From NCBI GenBank assembly GCA_016929065.1, contig JAFGJO010000061.1, forward strand, positions 1 through 64,000: DNA of 64,000 bases. The letters are read 5' to 3'. This stretch comes from Spirochaetales bacterium. GTDB lineage: Bacteria > Spirochaetota > Spirochaetia > SZUA-6 > RPPD01. Below, in pieces: positions 32,173-41,174 of this stretch (within the stretch, counting starts at the first letter, position 1; each line of letters opens with the position of its first letter). The translations under genes and the position numbers were made by a program. Below the pieces are notes generated by a model that saw only the letters and a list, made by a program, of their open reading frames with translations, had not been told where the DNA came from and did not search any database.

Positions 32173-33963
32173 TTATGGCTCCTCCAATGGAAATAAAATC
32201 GAAACGCTGGTTCCGGAATCGTGGGAAAACTCCACACTGCCTTTGAGTTGACGAACCAGAGTGTGGATAATTTTCAATCCAAGGCTTGATTCCTTCCCCT
32301 CAAGATAATTTTGCGGTATCCCTGTTCCGTTATCCCTGATCGTCAGTATATACATCTCGTCTTGTTTTACAAAACTGATGACGATCTGTTTTTCTTCGTT
32401 CGCGGTTCCTTGTTTATTTTTTGGAAAAGCATGTTTCAGGGCATTGGTGAACAGTTCGTTGATGATAAGTCCGCACAGAATGCTCCTGTTAATGCTCAAC
32501 AACACCTTTTCAACGTTCAGGACGAGATTGATGTTCTCGCCGGGCTCACTCTGGGAGGAAAGGATATAATAGGTGAGTTCATGGATGTATTCGGGAAAAT
32601 TTGTGTGGGAAAGATCTTCCGATTTATACAGTTTTTCATGAATGAGGGCAATTGAGCGGATTCGGGCAATTGACAGATTGAAGGCATCTTTTGCTTTTTT
32701 ATCAGTCAGGTAATGGCTCTGCAGATTCAGCAGGCTGGAAATTATCTGCAGGTTGTTTTTTACCCGGTGATGCAGCTCGCCCAGAAGTATATTTTTTTCT
32801 TCAAGTGAAGACTTGATGATGTTTTCGGCTTTTGTCCGTTCAACTATTTCATCGATGAGGGCGGTATTTGCCTCCTTGAGCTCACGGGTTCGTTCATGGA
32901 CGCGTACCTCAAGTTCCAGTTTCATTTCCCGAAGTGTCTGCTCGACAGTCTTCAATTTGGAAATATCGCGGAGCACCAGTACCCGGCTGATGAGTGTATT
33001 TGTCCAATTCCGGATCGGCGAAATATTGACATCAAAAACTTTGCCGTTCAACTCTATCTCTTCGGAAAAAGATTGCTCGTCTCCCGCCTTTTTCAGTAAT
33101 GTGGCCAGGTCAGGGGAGAGTGTTTCAATGGGCTTCCCGATAAACGATATATCCATGTTTTTCAAAGAAAGTGATCCCGCCCGGTTGACATAAATGATTC
33201 TGTCATCGGGCCCCAGGATAATCACATTGTCATTCATTGATTCAATGACAACATGCTGTGTCAGTGGAATGGTCCGGAAATATCGCAGGCGGGTGAAATA
33301 GATCACCGCAAGGCTTGAAAGGGAAAGAATAATCGGGGTTAAATCGTAGAAAAACAGTTCCTCATGCCATATTGCATCGATAAAGTAGACACCAAGCGGT
33401 GCGAGGACGGATAGAATTAAAAGAGCCTGGCGCCGCAGCTCAATGAGCCCTTTTTTCAGGGATGAATGCAGCAGAATAACAATCCCGCCGGCGAGAATGC
33501 AGAAAATAAAGACGGTAAAAATAAAATAGAGCGGCCCGTACTCATCAAGAAGCAGAATATTGTTCGGCGAGAGAACAGTGGATTTCCAAAAGAGGGTGCT
33601 GTTTCCGGAAATCATCAATCCGCCAAGCACCAGAGCAGGAAGCCCGGAAAGGATAAAAAAAATCGCTTTATTAATGACTGGTTTTATTTTGAGATCGACG
33701 AATTCGATTGAAAACGAAAACCATGCAGAGGCAAGGAATCCGATACCAAAGTACTGAATAAAATGAAATGTGCGCTTGATTGAAATGTCTTTAAACAGTC
33801 CCTCGCCGATTTGTGTAATGATCCATATCCAGATTGCGGCGACCATGATTAAAAAAAAACTCGGGTTCAGTACCTTTCTGTTTATCCACAAATGAAAACC
33901 CATCGCAGTGGTAATGCTTCCCGAGATGATCAGTGCTGATATATAGAAGATATTCCAGATCAT
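32173..33963 (-). CDS. 7TM-type sensor histidine kinase with PAS and HisKA_2
   Basis: A 596-residue kinase. The N-terminal 220 residues form about seven membrane helices like the 7TM histidine-kinase sensor domain. A PAS domain (about 230-350) and a coiled coil follow. The HisKA_2 dimerisation domain has E-L-H-H-R-V-K-N-N-L-Q-I-I-S-S-L-L near 395, with the phospho-accepting histidine. The ATPase domain ends with I-R-D-N-G-T-G-I-P and L-G-L-K-I-I. HisKA_2 kinases usually pair with receivers of the kind found in the next gene. The likely ligand is a small membrane-permeable or envelope signal. Confidence 0.88.
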   Translation of the reverse strand: MIWNIFYISALIISGSITTAMGFHLWINRKVLNPSFFLIMVAAIWIWIITQIGEGLFKDISIKRTFHFIQYFGIGFLASAWFSFSIEFVDLKIKPVINKAIFFILSGLPALVLGGLMISGNSTLFWKSTVLSPNNILLLDEYGPLYFIFTVFIFCILAGGIVILLHSSLKKGLIELRRQALLILSVLAPLGVYFIDAIWHEELFFYDLTPIILSLSSLAVIYFTRLRYFRTIPLTQHVVIESMNDNVIILGPDDRIIYVNRAGSLSLKNMDISFIGKPIETLSPDLATLLKKAGDEQSFSEEIELNGKVFDVNISPIRNWTNTLISRVLVLRDISKLKTVEQTLREMKLELEVRVHERTRELKEANTALIDEIVERTKAENIIKSSLEEKNILLGELHHRVKNNLQIISSLLNLQSHYLTDKKAKDAFNLSIARIRSIALIHEKLYKSEDLSHTNFPEYIHELTYYILSSQSEPGENINLVLNVEKVLLSINRSILCGLIINELFTNALKHAFPKNKQGTANEEKQIVISFVKQDEMYILTIRDNGTGIPQNYLEGKESSLGLKIIHTLVRQLKGSVEFSHDSGTSVSILFPLEEP

Positions 33964-33991
33964 TGCTGTTAATTGACAAGATACGATCCAG

Positions 33992-34897
33992 TCAGGTTAA
34001 TGTCAATCGCTTGAAGCGGCGCAGTCCTGGTGCCTGGCCCCCTGCCGGGAAAACACGGTATTTTTTAAGAAAAGCGCACGGCCGGTAGGTCAATTTTGCC
34101 TGACGCAGGCCCTCATTGCCAAGATCCTGTTCGCGGTTGAGATATATATATTCTTCAGGAATCATCTCTGCATAAGCTTTGTTGATATACTGATAGATTC
34201 CCCGGTAGGTTGTATCCGCTTTTTCAAAATGAATGACATAACTGATTTTCTGGGGAAGCGGCTCACCAATCACAAATGCAGCCGGTTTTGTGTCAATATA
34301 AAACACTCTTCCTTCAATATCCAGTTGGCCAAACCATGCGAGCGCTTCGGATGTTGCCGCATAATCCGCAGGATCCTCCTGGGTCGCGTGCCAGTTTTGA
34401 AGAATTTCCTGTGCATCTGCAATTGTTGCTGAAGATATCGGTTTGTTTGTCACCTGATAATCTTTCATAAATCCCGTGACAAAATTTCTCTTTTTTCTGA
34501 ATTTTTTTCCGGGGAGTTCGGCAAGTTCGTTTCTGAAATAGAGATAGTCAAAATTATCCCTGTCTTCTTCAACGTTGTATCCCATGGCCAGAAAAGCAGC
34601 ACGCCGTGTCTCTGAGACACACTTGATATTTCCATACTGTTCAAGCAGCATATCGATCATGTCTTTTTCGGGGATCCCGGCAGGGAAAATACAAAAAGGG
34701 TTTCCCTCATCATTCCCCGACAGGACAAGAACTTGATCTGACAGCCTGCTTATTGCATAATGATGTGATTCCCGAAACATGAAAAAACCGGCAAAACTGA
34801 ACTCGGATAATCCCTCGTTATAATCTGCAAGCAATGCGGACAATTCATTTTTTAATTTTATTGATAAAGGTACATTTTCGGGATATTGTGGAATCAT
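33992..34897 (-). CDS. DUF2156 (phosphatidylglycerol lysyltransferase C-domain-like) protein
   Basis: A 301-residue soluble protein of the DUF2156 family, whose GNAT-like double fold is the catalytic part of lysyl-phosphatidylglycerol synthases (MprF) and also occurs alone. Seen: F-A-G-F-F-M-F-R near 37, the K-K-R-N-F-V-T-G-F block near 135, N-K-A-Y-A-E near 245 and L-N-R-E-Q-D-L-G-N-E-G-L-R-Q-A-K-L-T-Y near 255-275. Without the membrane half, the acceptor of this type is unknown. It lies 28 bases upstream of the kinase gene on the same strand, so it may be in its operon. Confidence 0.75.
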   Translation of the reverse strand: MIPQYPENVPLSIKLKNELSALLADYNEGLSEFSFAGFFMFRESHHYAISRLSDQVLVLSGNDEGNPFCIFPAGIPEKDMIDMLLEQYGNIKCVSETRRAAFLAMGYNVEEDRDNFDYLYFRNELAELPGKKFRKKRNFVTGFMKDYQVTNKPISSATIADAQEILQNWHATQEDPADYAATSEALAWFGQLDIEGRVFYIDTKPAAFVIGEPLPQKISYVIHFEKADTTYRGIYQYINKAYAEMIPEEYIYLNREQDLGNEGLRQAKLTYRPCAFLKKYRVFPAGGQAPGLRRFKRLTLT

Positions 34898-35014
34898 AAG
34901 TGTATGGTAAACGTACAGAGCGTCCTGAATAAAGTCAAGTGTTTATTTATTTTCCAATTGGAACACAGGCCGGGGGAACCACATCCGCTGCATTCGGCAC
35001 TTTTTTTCTTTCTC

Positions 35015-35043
35015 TTGCTCAAATTATTGTTTTTCATTATAGT
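35015..35043 (+). promoter_or_regulatory. Sigma-70-type promoter of hisB
   Basis: TTGCTC at 35015-35020, a 17-base spacer, TATAGT at 35038-35043. It points to hisB, whose ATG is about 30 bases from the expected start of transcription. Confidence 0.6.
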
Positions 35044-35078
35044 TGCCGATAATTACCATAATAAACGACAGGACGTCA

Positions 35079-35666
35079 ATGAAGCAAAATATGATAACCA
35101 AAAAAAGAATTACCAAAGAAACATCCGTTGAAATCAGCCTCGATATGTCTGCAGTTGAACCGGTTGAAATTGAAACCTCGGTCCCGTTTTTCAATCATTT
35201 GTTGACTTCAATGGCATTTCATGGCCATTTCAGCCTTACAGTAGCCGCCTCGGGGGATACCGATGTTGACGCGCATCACGTGGTTGAAGATACCGGCCTG
35301 GTTTTTGGTGATGTTCTCCATGAACTTTCCCTGGGAAGGGATTCGCTTGCCCGGTTTGGTCATGCAGTAATTCCCATGGACGAGGCACTTTCAGAAGTAA
35401 ACCTTGATGTCTGCGGGCGTTCAGCCTGCGTTTTTGAAGCGGCCTTCCCGCAGCAGCTTGTCGGAACATTTGATACTGCTCTTTTAAAGGAATTTTTGCT
35501 TGCACTTGCACAGCGTGCAAAAATAAGCTTGCATGCAGAAATCCGGCGCGGGGATAACAGTCACCATATGGCTGAATCAATGTTCAAGGCGCTGGGCAAG
35601 GCACTTTCGGCTGCATATCAGGAGGGTACCCGGAAGGGATTATCAACCAAGGGTGGTATCGGGTAA
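35079..35666 (+). CDS. hisB: Imidazoleglycerol-phosphate dehydratase
   Basis: A 195-residue HisB, the manganese enzyme of step seven of histidine synthesis. The two symmetric metal motifs D-A-H-H-V-V-E-D-T-G (about 60) and N-S-H-H-M-A-E-S-M-F-K-A-L (about 162) are intact, and the length is normal for a single-function enzyme with no phosphatase domain. The ATG at 35079 has AGGA before it; one at 35043 lies within the promoter. It is 13 kb away from hisE-hisG, so the pathway is scattered in this genome. Confidence 0.93.
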   Translation: MKQNMITKKRITKETSVEISLDMSAVEPVEIETSVPFFNHLLTSMAFHGHFSLTVAASGDTDVDAHHVVEDTGLVFGDVLHELSLGRDSLARFGHAVIPMDEALSEVNLDVCGRSACVFEAAFPQQLVGTFDTALLKEFLLALAQRAKISLHAEIRRGDNSHHMAESMFKALGKALSAAYQEGTRKGLSTKGGIG

Positions 35667-35808
35667 TATGACGGGGCAGGAATTCGCTGTAATTCTATCA
35701 TTTAACAATAAAATGCCTGTTGAGTGTTTCCGGCAAATCTGAGAAAAATGTTTGAAATCAGAAGATTTTTCTTTTATTATTTATTCTATAGCAAGAAGTG
35801 AATATTGG

Positions 35809-36141
35809 ATGAAAAAAGAGGATGTGTTAAAAAACATTCCCAAAGAGGGATTTCTGAAGCTCGCGGAAGAAACCATTGATATCCCGGATGCAAAACGTGT
35901 TGTCCTGATACGCAGGGGGAACGAGTTGTTTAACCGGGGAGAATTTGAGCTTGCACAGAAGGTTTTTTTAACCACTCAATACAGCGACGGGCTGGTCCGG
36001 ATTGGTGACCGATACATTTCTGAGCATAAACCGCTTGAGGCATTCCGGATGTACTGGCTGGCGCATGACAAGAAGAAAAAAGATGCTCTTGTGCAAAAGA
36101 TGGCAAGTGTGATAAAAAATTGGCTGAAAGAAGAGAGGTAA
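35809..36141 (+). CDS. Small conserved-looking helical protein next to a TPR gene
   Basis: A 110-residue soluble protein with TPR-like helices (N-E-L-F-N-R-G-E-F-E-L-A-Q-K-V-F; H-K-P-L-E-A-F-R-M-Y-W-L-A-H). It ends nine bases before a TPR protein gene and is probably translated with it. I do not recognise a named family. A start at 35752 would add 19 residues, but the ATG at 35809 gives a protein that begins with a charged helix. Function unknown; a partner or regulator of the TPR protein is a fair guess. Confidence 0.6.
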   Translation: MKKEDVLKNIPKEGFLKLAEETIDIPDAKRVVLIRRGNELFNRGEFELAQKVFLTTQYSDGLVRIGDRYISEHKPLEAFRMYWLAHDKKKKDALVQKMASVIKNWLKEER

Positions 36142-36150
36142 TAGAAAAAT

Positions 36151-37314
36151 ATGGATGATGCACATACACACGAAGGTGACGGAATGTTTAACGATCAGCT
36201 GTTTGAAACTCCCCAGGAGGAAGCGCTTGAAAATGCGACAAATACCATCATCGCGGAGCTGTCAAAAAAAGGATATACATACCTAAAAGAAGATCTCCTG
36301 GATGAGGCAGAGGAAAATTTTGTTAAAATTCTTGAATACGAACCGGAAAATAACTACGCTCTTGTCGGCCTGGGTGATGTAAAACGGAAAAAGAGCCGGT
36401 ATTCAGATGCAATTGAATATTATCAGCGGTGCCTGCAGTATCACGAGGGGAATAATTATGCCCTGTTCGGCCTTGCCGACTGTTTCAAAGCGCTCGGACA
36501 TTTCCAGAAGGCGATTGATATCTGGGAAAAATATCTTGTACATGATGAACACAATATAACTGTTCTTACCCGTGTTGCTGATGCTTACCGGAAAGTGAAA
36601 AACTTTAAAAAATCACGTGAATTGTATCAACGGGTACTGGAAAAAGAGCCAGGAAACGCATATGCCCTGATTGGGCTGGGCCATCTTCATTATGATTTCA
36701 AGGAATTTGAGACAGCTCTGAAATACTGGGAAAAGATGATGCTCATCAACCAGGAAAATGTGGACATTCGTGTTCTTACTTCAATCGGGAACTGTCACCG
36801 TAAGCTGAAAACATTTGAAAAGGGCCTCACCTATTTTGAAGAGGCGCTGAAATCGGAACCCAATAATTTCTATGCTTTATTTGGAATTGCAGACTGCTAC
36901 CGCGGATTGAACATGCATGAAGAATCCCTGAAATACTGGCTGCGGATTTTGGAACGCGACGGCAATAACAAGGTTATCCTTACCCGTGCGGGCGATGCAT
37001 TGCGTAATCTTCACCGTCTTGATGATGCGGAAGAATACTACAAGCGTGCTTTGAATATTGAATTTGATACCTATGCAGTTCTTGGGCTGGCGCTGATCAA
37101 TAAACAAAAAGGCAATTTCCTGGAGGCATTGGAATCACTTACCGGGTTGCTGGTCAATGAGTCAAAAAATCCCCGTCTGTATATAGAAATTGCAGAGTGT
37201 TATCTGGAATTGGGAAATAAGGATAAAGCTCAGGATATTCTGACACGGTTTTTACGAACCGGCCAGAAAAACGCGCGGATTACCGAATTGCTGGATAAGA
37301 CGAGGAACGATTAA
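36151..37314 (+). CDS. TPR-repeat scaffold protein
   Basis: A 387-residue soluble protein made of about ten tetratricopeptide repeats from residue 30 to the end, each with the usual pattern of small and aromatic residues (for example N-N-Y-A-L-V-G-L-G-D, N-N-Y-A-L-F-G-L-A-D, N-A-Y-A-L-I-G-L-G-H at 34-residue steps). The last position of many repeats is Y-Y-Q-R or Y-W-E-K. Such arrays bind partner proteins. No enzymatic domain is attached and no signal peptide is present. Gene order with the small protein upstream suggests a two-gene operon. Confidence 0.8.
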   Translation: MDDAHTHEGDGMFNDQLFETPQEEALENATNTIIAELSKKGYTYLKEDLLDEAEENFVKILEYEPENNYALVGLGDVKRKKSRYSDAIEYYQRCLQYHEGNNYALFGLADCFKALGHFQKAIDIWEKYLVHDEHNITVLTRVADAYRKVKNFKKSRELYQRVLEKEPGNAYALIGLGHLHYDFKEFETALKYWEKMMLINQENVDIRVLTSIGNCHRKLKTFEKGLTYFEEALKSEPNNFYALFGIADCYRGLNMHEESLKYWLRILERDGNNKVILTRAGDALRNLHRLDDAEEYYKRALNIEFDTYAVLGLALINKQKGNFLEALESLTGLLVNESKNPRLYIEIAECYLELGNKDKAQDILTRFLRTGQKNARITELLDKTRND

Positions 37315-37383
37315 TTCCTGCGAGCAATTGATTTTCTCAAATAACCTGTCTGAGTCAAAGATGGGAAGGTGCAGTGAGTTTTT

Positions 37384-39171
37384 CTATGAGAGAACCGCAC
37401 GAATTCTGCGCACTCCGGCAGAGGATGACTGTTCCTTGGTAATTTTGAATATTCCCAGTTCTCCGGTGTGTTCCACATGCGGGCCGCCGCAGACTTCTCT
37501 GGAAAAATCCCCTACCGAATAGACCTTCACGTTTTCCTCATATTTTTCACCAAACAAGGCCATTGCTCCGGCTTTTTGCGCATCCTCAAGTTTCATGATT
37601 TTCATGGAGACCGGCAGGTCGCGTTTGATCTGCTCGTTCACAATCTCTTCGACCTTTACAATCTGCTCGGGGGTCATTTTATCATGATGGGTAAAGTCAA
37701 ATCGCAGACGCTCACTGGTGATATTGCTTCCCTTTTGTTCAACATGTTCGCCAAGAACCATGCGCAATGCCTTGTGTAGAAGATGCGTGGCAGTATGCAG
37801 GGCAGTCGTCATGTCGGAATGGTCGGCGAGCCCGCCCTTGAAACTCTGTTCTGAGCCCTTCTTGGACAATTCCTGGTGTTTTTTAAAGGCTTCTTCGAAT
37901 CCTTCACGGTCTACGGTCATGCCATGCTCGGATGCGAGTTCTTCGGTTAATTCTATCGGAAAGCCGTAGGTGTCATACAGGCGGAAGGCAAGCCTGCCCG
38001 GCATTTGTTTTTTGGGGTTTTTCAGCAGATTGGGCATCAGCTTCTCGAATTCATGTTCGCCCTTCTTTAATGTTTCAAAAAACTTGTCTTCTTCCCGTTT
38101 CAGCTCTTGGAGAACGATGTCCCTTTTTTGAATAATGACGGGGTGTGCTTCCTGATACATTTCAAGTACTATTTCCGCAACCCGGGCAAGAAAATTGGTT
38201 TCGATCCCCAGTTTGCGGCCGTGCCGTACTGCACGGCGGATGAGCCGGCGTAATATATACCCCTGGCCGACGTTTGACGGGGTTACTCCCCTTTCATCGC
38301 CAAGGATAAATGTCGAGGTCTTGATATGGTCGGAGATAACCCTGATAGACTGGTCCTGATCGGCATTGAGGCCGTAAGCAACACCGGAGATCTCTTCAAG
38401 GCATTGAATGATCGGGGTAAAGAGTTCGGTTTCGTATACACTTTTTTTTCCGTTGAGCATGGTAATGGTCCGTTCCAGGCCCATACCGGTATCGACACAC
38501 TTTCGGGAGAGCGGTTCATATGCCCCGTCGTCTTTTTGATTATACTGCATGAATACATCATTCCATATCTCAAAATACTTTCCGCATGAACATCCCGGCC
38601 TGCATTCTGTTCCGCATTGTTCTTTTCCGGTGTCGATGAACATCTCGGTATCCGGGCCGCACGGGCCCCTCCCGCTGCCGGTTGACCACCAGTTATCGGT
38701 TCTCGGCAGAAAGTAGATCCGTTCTTCGGGAATTCCAAGAGATGTCCAGATTTCAGCGGCTTCGTCATCCCGCGGGACTTCGGCGTCGCCTTCGAAGACA
38801 GTGACAGACAGTTTGTTTTTATCGAGTCCAAGCCATTGTGATGAAGTCAGAAATTCAAAGCTCATGGCAATTGCTTCCTGCTTGAAATAATCGCCCAATG
38901 ACCAGTTGCCGAGCATTTCAAAAAAAGTGAGATGGCTTGGGTCACCCACTTCTTCGATATCACCCGTGCGGATGCACTTTTGATAGTTTACCAGCCGCGA
39001 CCCGGCAGGATGAGGTTCTCCCAGTAAAAAGGGGACGAGCGGGTGCATGCCTGCTGTGGTAAACAACACCGTCGGGTCGTTTTCCGGGATGAGTGACCGT
39101 CCGGAAATCTGGGTATGGTTTTTTGAAATAAAAAACCTGATATATTTTTCGCGTAATTCTTTTGCTGTCAT
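37384..39171 (-). CDS. alaS: Alanyl-tRNA synthetase, short form without C-Ala domain
   Basis: A 595-residue AlaRS with the class II core (residues 1-260), the tRNA-recognition helices, and the editing domain whose zinc ligands are visible as H-T-A-T-H near 460 and C-G-G-P-H near 565. It stops right after that domain, while most bacterial AlaRS go on for about 280 residues with the DHHA1/C-Ala domain. Shortened AlaRS of about 595 residues are known from Treponema and Borrelia, so the length is probably native and not a truncation. The ATG at 39171 is preferred to a TTG at 39180. Confidence 0.93.
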   Translation of the reverse strand: MTAKELREKYIRFFISKNHTQISGRSLIPENDPTVLFTTAGMHPLVPFLLGEPHPAGSRLVNYQKCIRTGDIEEVGDPSHLTFFEMLGNWSLGDYFKQEAIAMSFEFLTSSQWLGLDKNKLSVTVFEGDAEVPRDDEAAEIWTSLGIPEERIYFLPRTDNWWSTGSGRGPCGPDTEMFIDTGKEQCGTECRPGCSCGKYFEIWNDVFMQYNQKDDGAYEPLSRKCVDTGMGLERTITMLNGKKSVYETELFTPIIQCLEEISGVAYGLNADQDQSIRVISDHIKTSTFILGDERGVTPSNVGQGYILRRLIRRAVRHGRKLGIETNFLARVAEIVLEMYQEAHPVIIQKRDIVLQELKREEDKFFETLKKGEHEFEKLMPNLLKNPKKQMPGRLAFRLYDTYGFPIELTEELASEHGMTVDREGFEEAFKKHQELSKKGSEQSFKGGLADHSDMTTALHTATHLLHKALRMVLGEHVEQKGSNITSERLRFDFTHHDKMTPEQIVKVEEIVNEQIKRDLPVSMKIMKLEDAQKAGAMALFGEKYEENVKVYSVGDFSREVCGGPHVEHTGELGIFKITKEQSSSAGVRRIRAVLS

Positions 39172-39240
39172 GATGTGCAATACTATAAATCCCGCATCAC
39201 TCTGTCAATAACCGCGGAACAGATTTATCTGTTGTGCTGT

Positions 39241-40380
39241 CTATTGCAGCTGTTTTATGGCATCCTTGATTTTTACGTTTGCTTCCTTCAGCTGCTGCTC
39301 GAGAGTTATTTTGTCTTTTTTCAACCGCTCAATTTCACTGCGGTAGGTATCTTTTTCGATGGACAAGGTTTTTATCTGCTGTTCCAGCGACTTGATTTTT
39401 TCTTCTATTTCGTTTCCGCTCTGCGTCCGGTCAATCCCCAGTTCAGGTTTTTCCAGTTCCAACTTGAACTTATAAATACGGTTTTCACCCTGTTTTGCAG
39501 TGATGACAAATGACTGGTCTTTGTATCCCGGGCTGTGCAGCCGCACTGCGATTTCAGTCCCCGCATTGTAGATACCTGCAAAGATTCCATTTCCGGCAAG
39601 CTGACTGTCAACATATATCTCTGCTGTTGACGGAAGCGCTGCAATACCGATTTTTATCAGTTTTTGGCTGTCGGCACCGGCAAGTTTTATCTGTTTGACC
39701 GTTTTAATGTTTTCCAGTACAGATGAGGATATATTTGAAAGAGGCAGGGCTGCGGGGGGGGGATCAGTTTTGTCATGAAGTATGATTTCCCTCCGGGAGG
39801 CAATACGGGCCGCTTCCCTTTTTGATTCCGGGTCGATGACTGCTACTGCACCGGAAAGGACTGCGCATGTTGTTTTTGCGATGCTGCGGTCGATAAAGAA
39901 TTCCGTGCCGCGCACGCCGAATGCACGTGTTCCGGCCCGGATGACCATATCGTCATTATCCCCAAGCTTCATCACTTTATAGAGAACTGTCCCGATTAGA
40001 ATTTCCGAATCACTCTGTGTTGTATCCTCGGTCTGCAGGACAACATACAGTTTGATCAGTGCATTCTCCCTCATGGAAAATGATATTTTTTCGCCAATCT
40101 GGATTTCACAGTAGGAATTTTCAAATGTCTTGATATAATCATTTTCCTTGAGGATTTCTCCAATCGAGACAGGCTTCCATTCGTTATTCCTGAAAAAGAA
40201 TACTTCCCCTGAAAAAAATGTAACAATTGCTTCTTTAGCCTGCGGGGCTGTGAAGGGCTGGAGTGAAACCTCCCGCTCGGTGTATCCGTTTGTCAAATTG
40301 ATAATTAAAAGAATCGCTCCTGCAATACTGAAAGCAATAATGAGCCCAAAAACAAGGATGATTTTATCGGTTCGTTTCAT
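39241..40380 (-). CDS. FecR-domain protein with PEGA and coiled coil
   Basis: A 379-residue protein: N-terminal membrane helix (about 7-29), a FecR domain (about 45-200, with G-E-I-L-K-E-N-D-Y-I-K-T and G-T-R-A-F-G-V-R-G-T-E-F), a PEGA-like domain (about 235-310), and a coiled coil from about 320. It is exported but membrane-tethered. FecR-PEGA proteins in spirochaetes are often envelope structure or surface-signal proteins. No FecI-type sigma factor adjoins, so the classical iron-signalling role is not supported. Confidence 0.75.
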   Translation of the reverse strand: MKRTDKIILVFGLIIAFSIAGAILLIINLTNGYTEREVSLQPFTAPQAKEAIVTFFSGEVFFFRNNEWKPVSIGEILKENDYIKTFENSYCEIQIGEKISFSMRENALIKLYVVLQTEDTTQSDSEILIGTVLYKVMKLGDNDDMVIRAGTRAFGVRGTEFFIDRSIAKTTCAVLSGAVAVIDPESKREAARIASRREIILHDKTDPPPAALPLSNISSSVLENIKTVKQIKLAGADSQKLIKIGIAALPSTAEIYVDSQLAGNGIFAGIYNAGTEIAVRLHSPGYKDQSFVITAKQGENRIYKFKLELEKPELGIDRTQSGNEIEEKIKSLEQQIKTLSIEKDTYRSEIERLKKDKITLEQQLKEANVKIKDAIKQLQ

Positions 40381-40457
40381 TTTTCATTTCCTTATTAATA
40401 CTGTATCACAAAATCAGAAGAATATCTATTCCATAACCAGAGTGCAGGAGCCGGGAT

Positions 40458-41168
40458 TTATATACGGATAGCTTTTTCGTATCCCTGGAAATAGTCCCGC
40501 CAGTTTCCCTGACGTGTCGGGTGCTCCAGGCACTGTTTCAACAGGTCAAGATAGTTTTTTCTTGGCAGTTCCCAGGCTCCCATGCTCGCAAGGTGCGGGG
40601 AATGTACCTGGCAGTCAATGACCATAAATCCGAGTTCGGAAAGACGTTTGCACAATATGATAAATGCCGCTTTTGAGGCATTTGCCTGGATATGAAACAT
40701 CGATTCTCCGACAAATATACTGCCCAATGAAACACCGTACAGTCCCCCGACAAGACTCGTATTATGCCACACTTCTATGGAGTGGGCAAATCCCATGTCG
40801 TGAAGCCGGCAATATGATTCAAGAATCGCAGGGGTGATCCATGTCCCCGGGCCTGTTCTGCGCGGTTTGGAACAGGAAACCATTACTTCACGAAAACAGG
40901 TATCCGCAGTGAAGGAAAATATTTGTTTGTTGAACAGCTTTTTCATGGATTCCGAGACAACCGCCTCATGAGGAAAAAGAATACAGCGGGGATCGGGCGA
41001 CCACCATAAAATGGGTTCCGGCTCGCTGTACCATGGAAAAATCCCCCGTTTATATGCTTCCAGGAGACGGCCGGTCGAGAGATCTCCGCCCATGGCAAGA
41101 ATCCCGTCTTTTGTAGACAGCTCTACCGGAGGAAACATGTTGCTTTCATCCAGCTTGAAAATCGGCAT
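40458..41168 (-). CDS. aat: Leucyl/phenylalanyl-tRNA-protein transferase
   Basis: A 236-residue Aat, which adds Leu or Phe to proteins that begin with Lys or Arg and so makes them N-degron substrates of ClpS/ClpAP. Motifs: F-P-W-Y-S-E near 45, W-W-S-P-D-P-R-C near 55, G-T-W-I-T near 103, G-G-L-Y-G-V-S-L-G and F-V-G-E-S-M-F-H near 140, and D-C-Q-V-H-S-P-H-L near 178. It starts six bases after clpA ends, in an operon clpS-clpA-aat that holds recognition, unfolding and tagging together. Its length is normal. Confidence 0.93.
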   Translation of the reverse strand: MPIFKLDESNMFPPVELSTKDGILAMGGDLSTGRLLEAYKRGIFPWYSEPEPILWWSPDPRCILFPHEAVVSESMKKLFNKQIFSFTADTCFREVMVSCSKPRRTGPGTWITPAILESYCRLHDMGFAHSIEVWHNTSLVGGLYGVSLGSIFVGESMFHIQANASKAAFIILCKRLSELGFMVIDCQVHSPHLASMGAWELPRKNYLDLLKQCLEHPTRQGNWRDYFQGYEKAIRI

Positions 41169-41174
41169 ATATGT

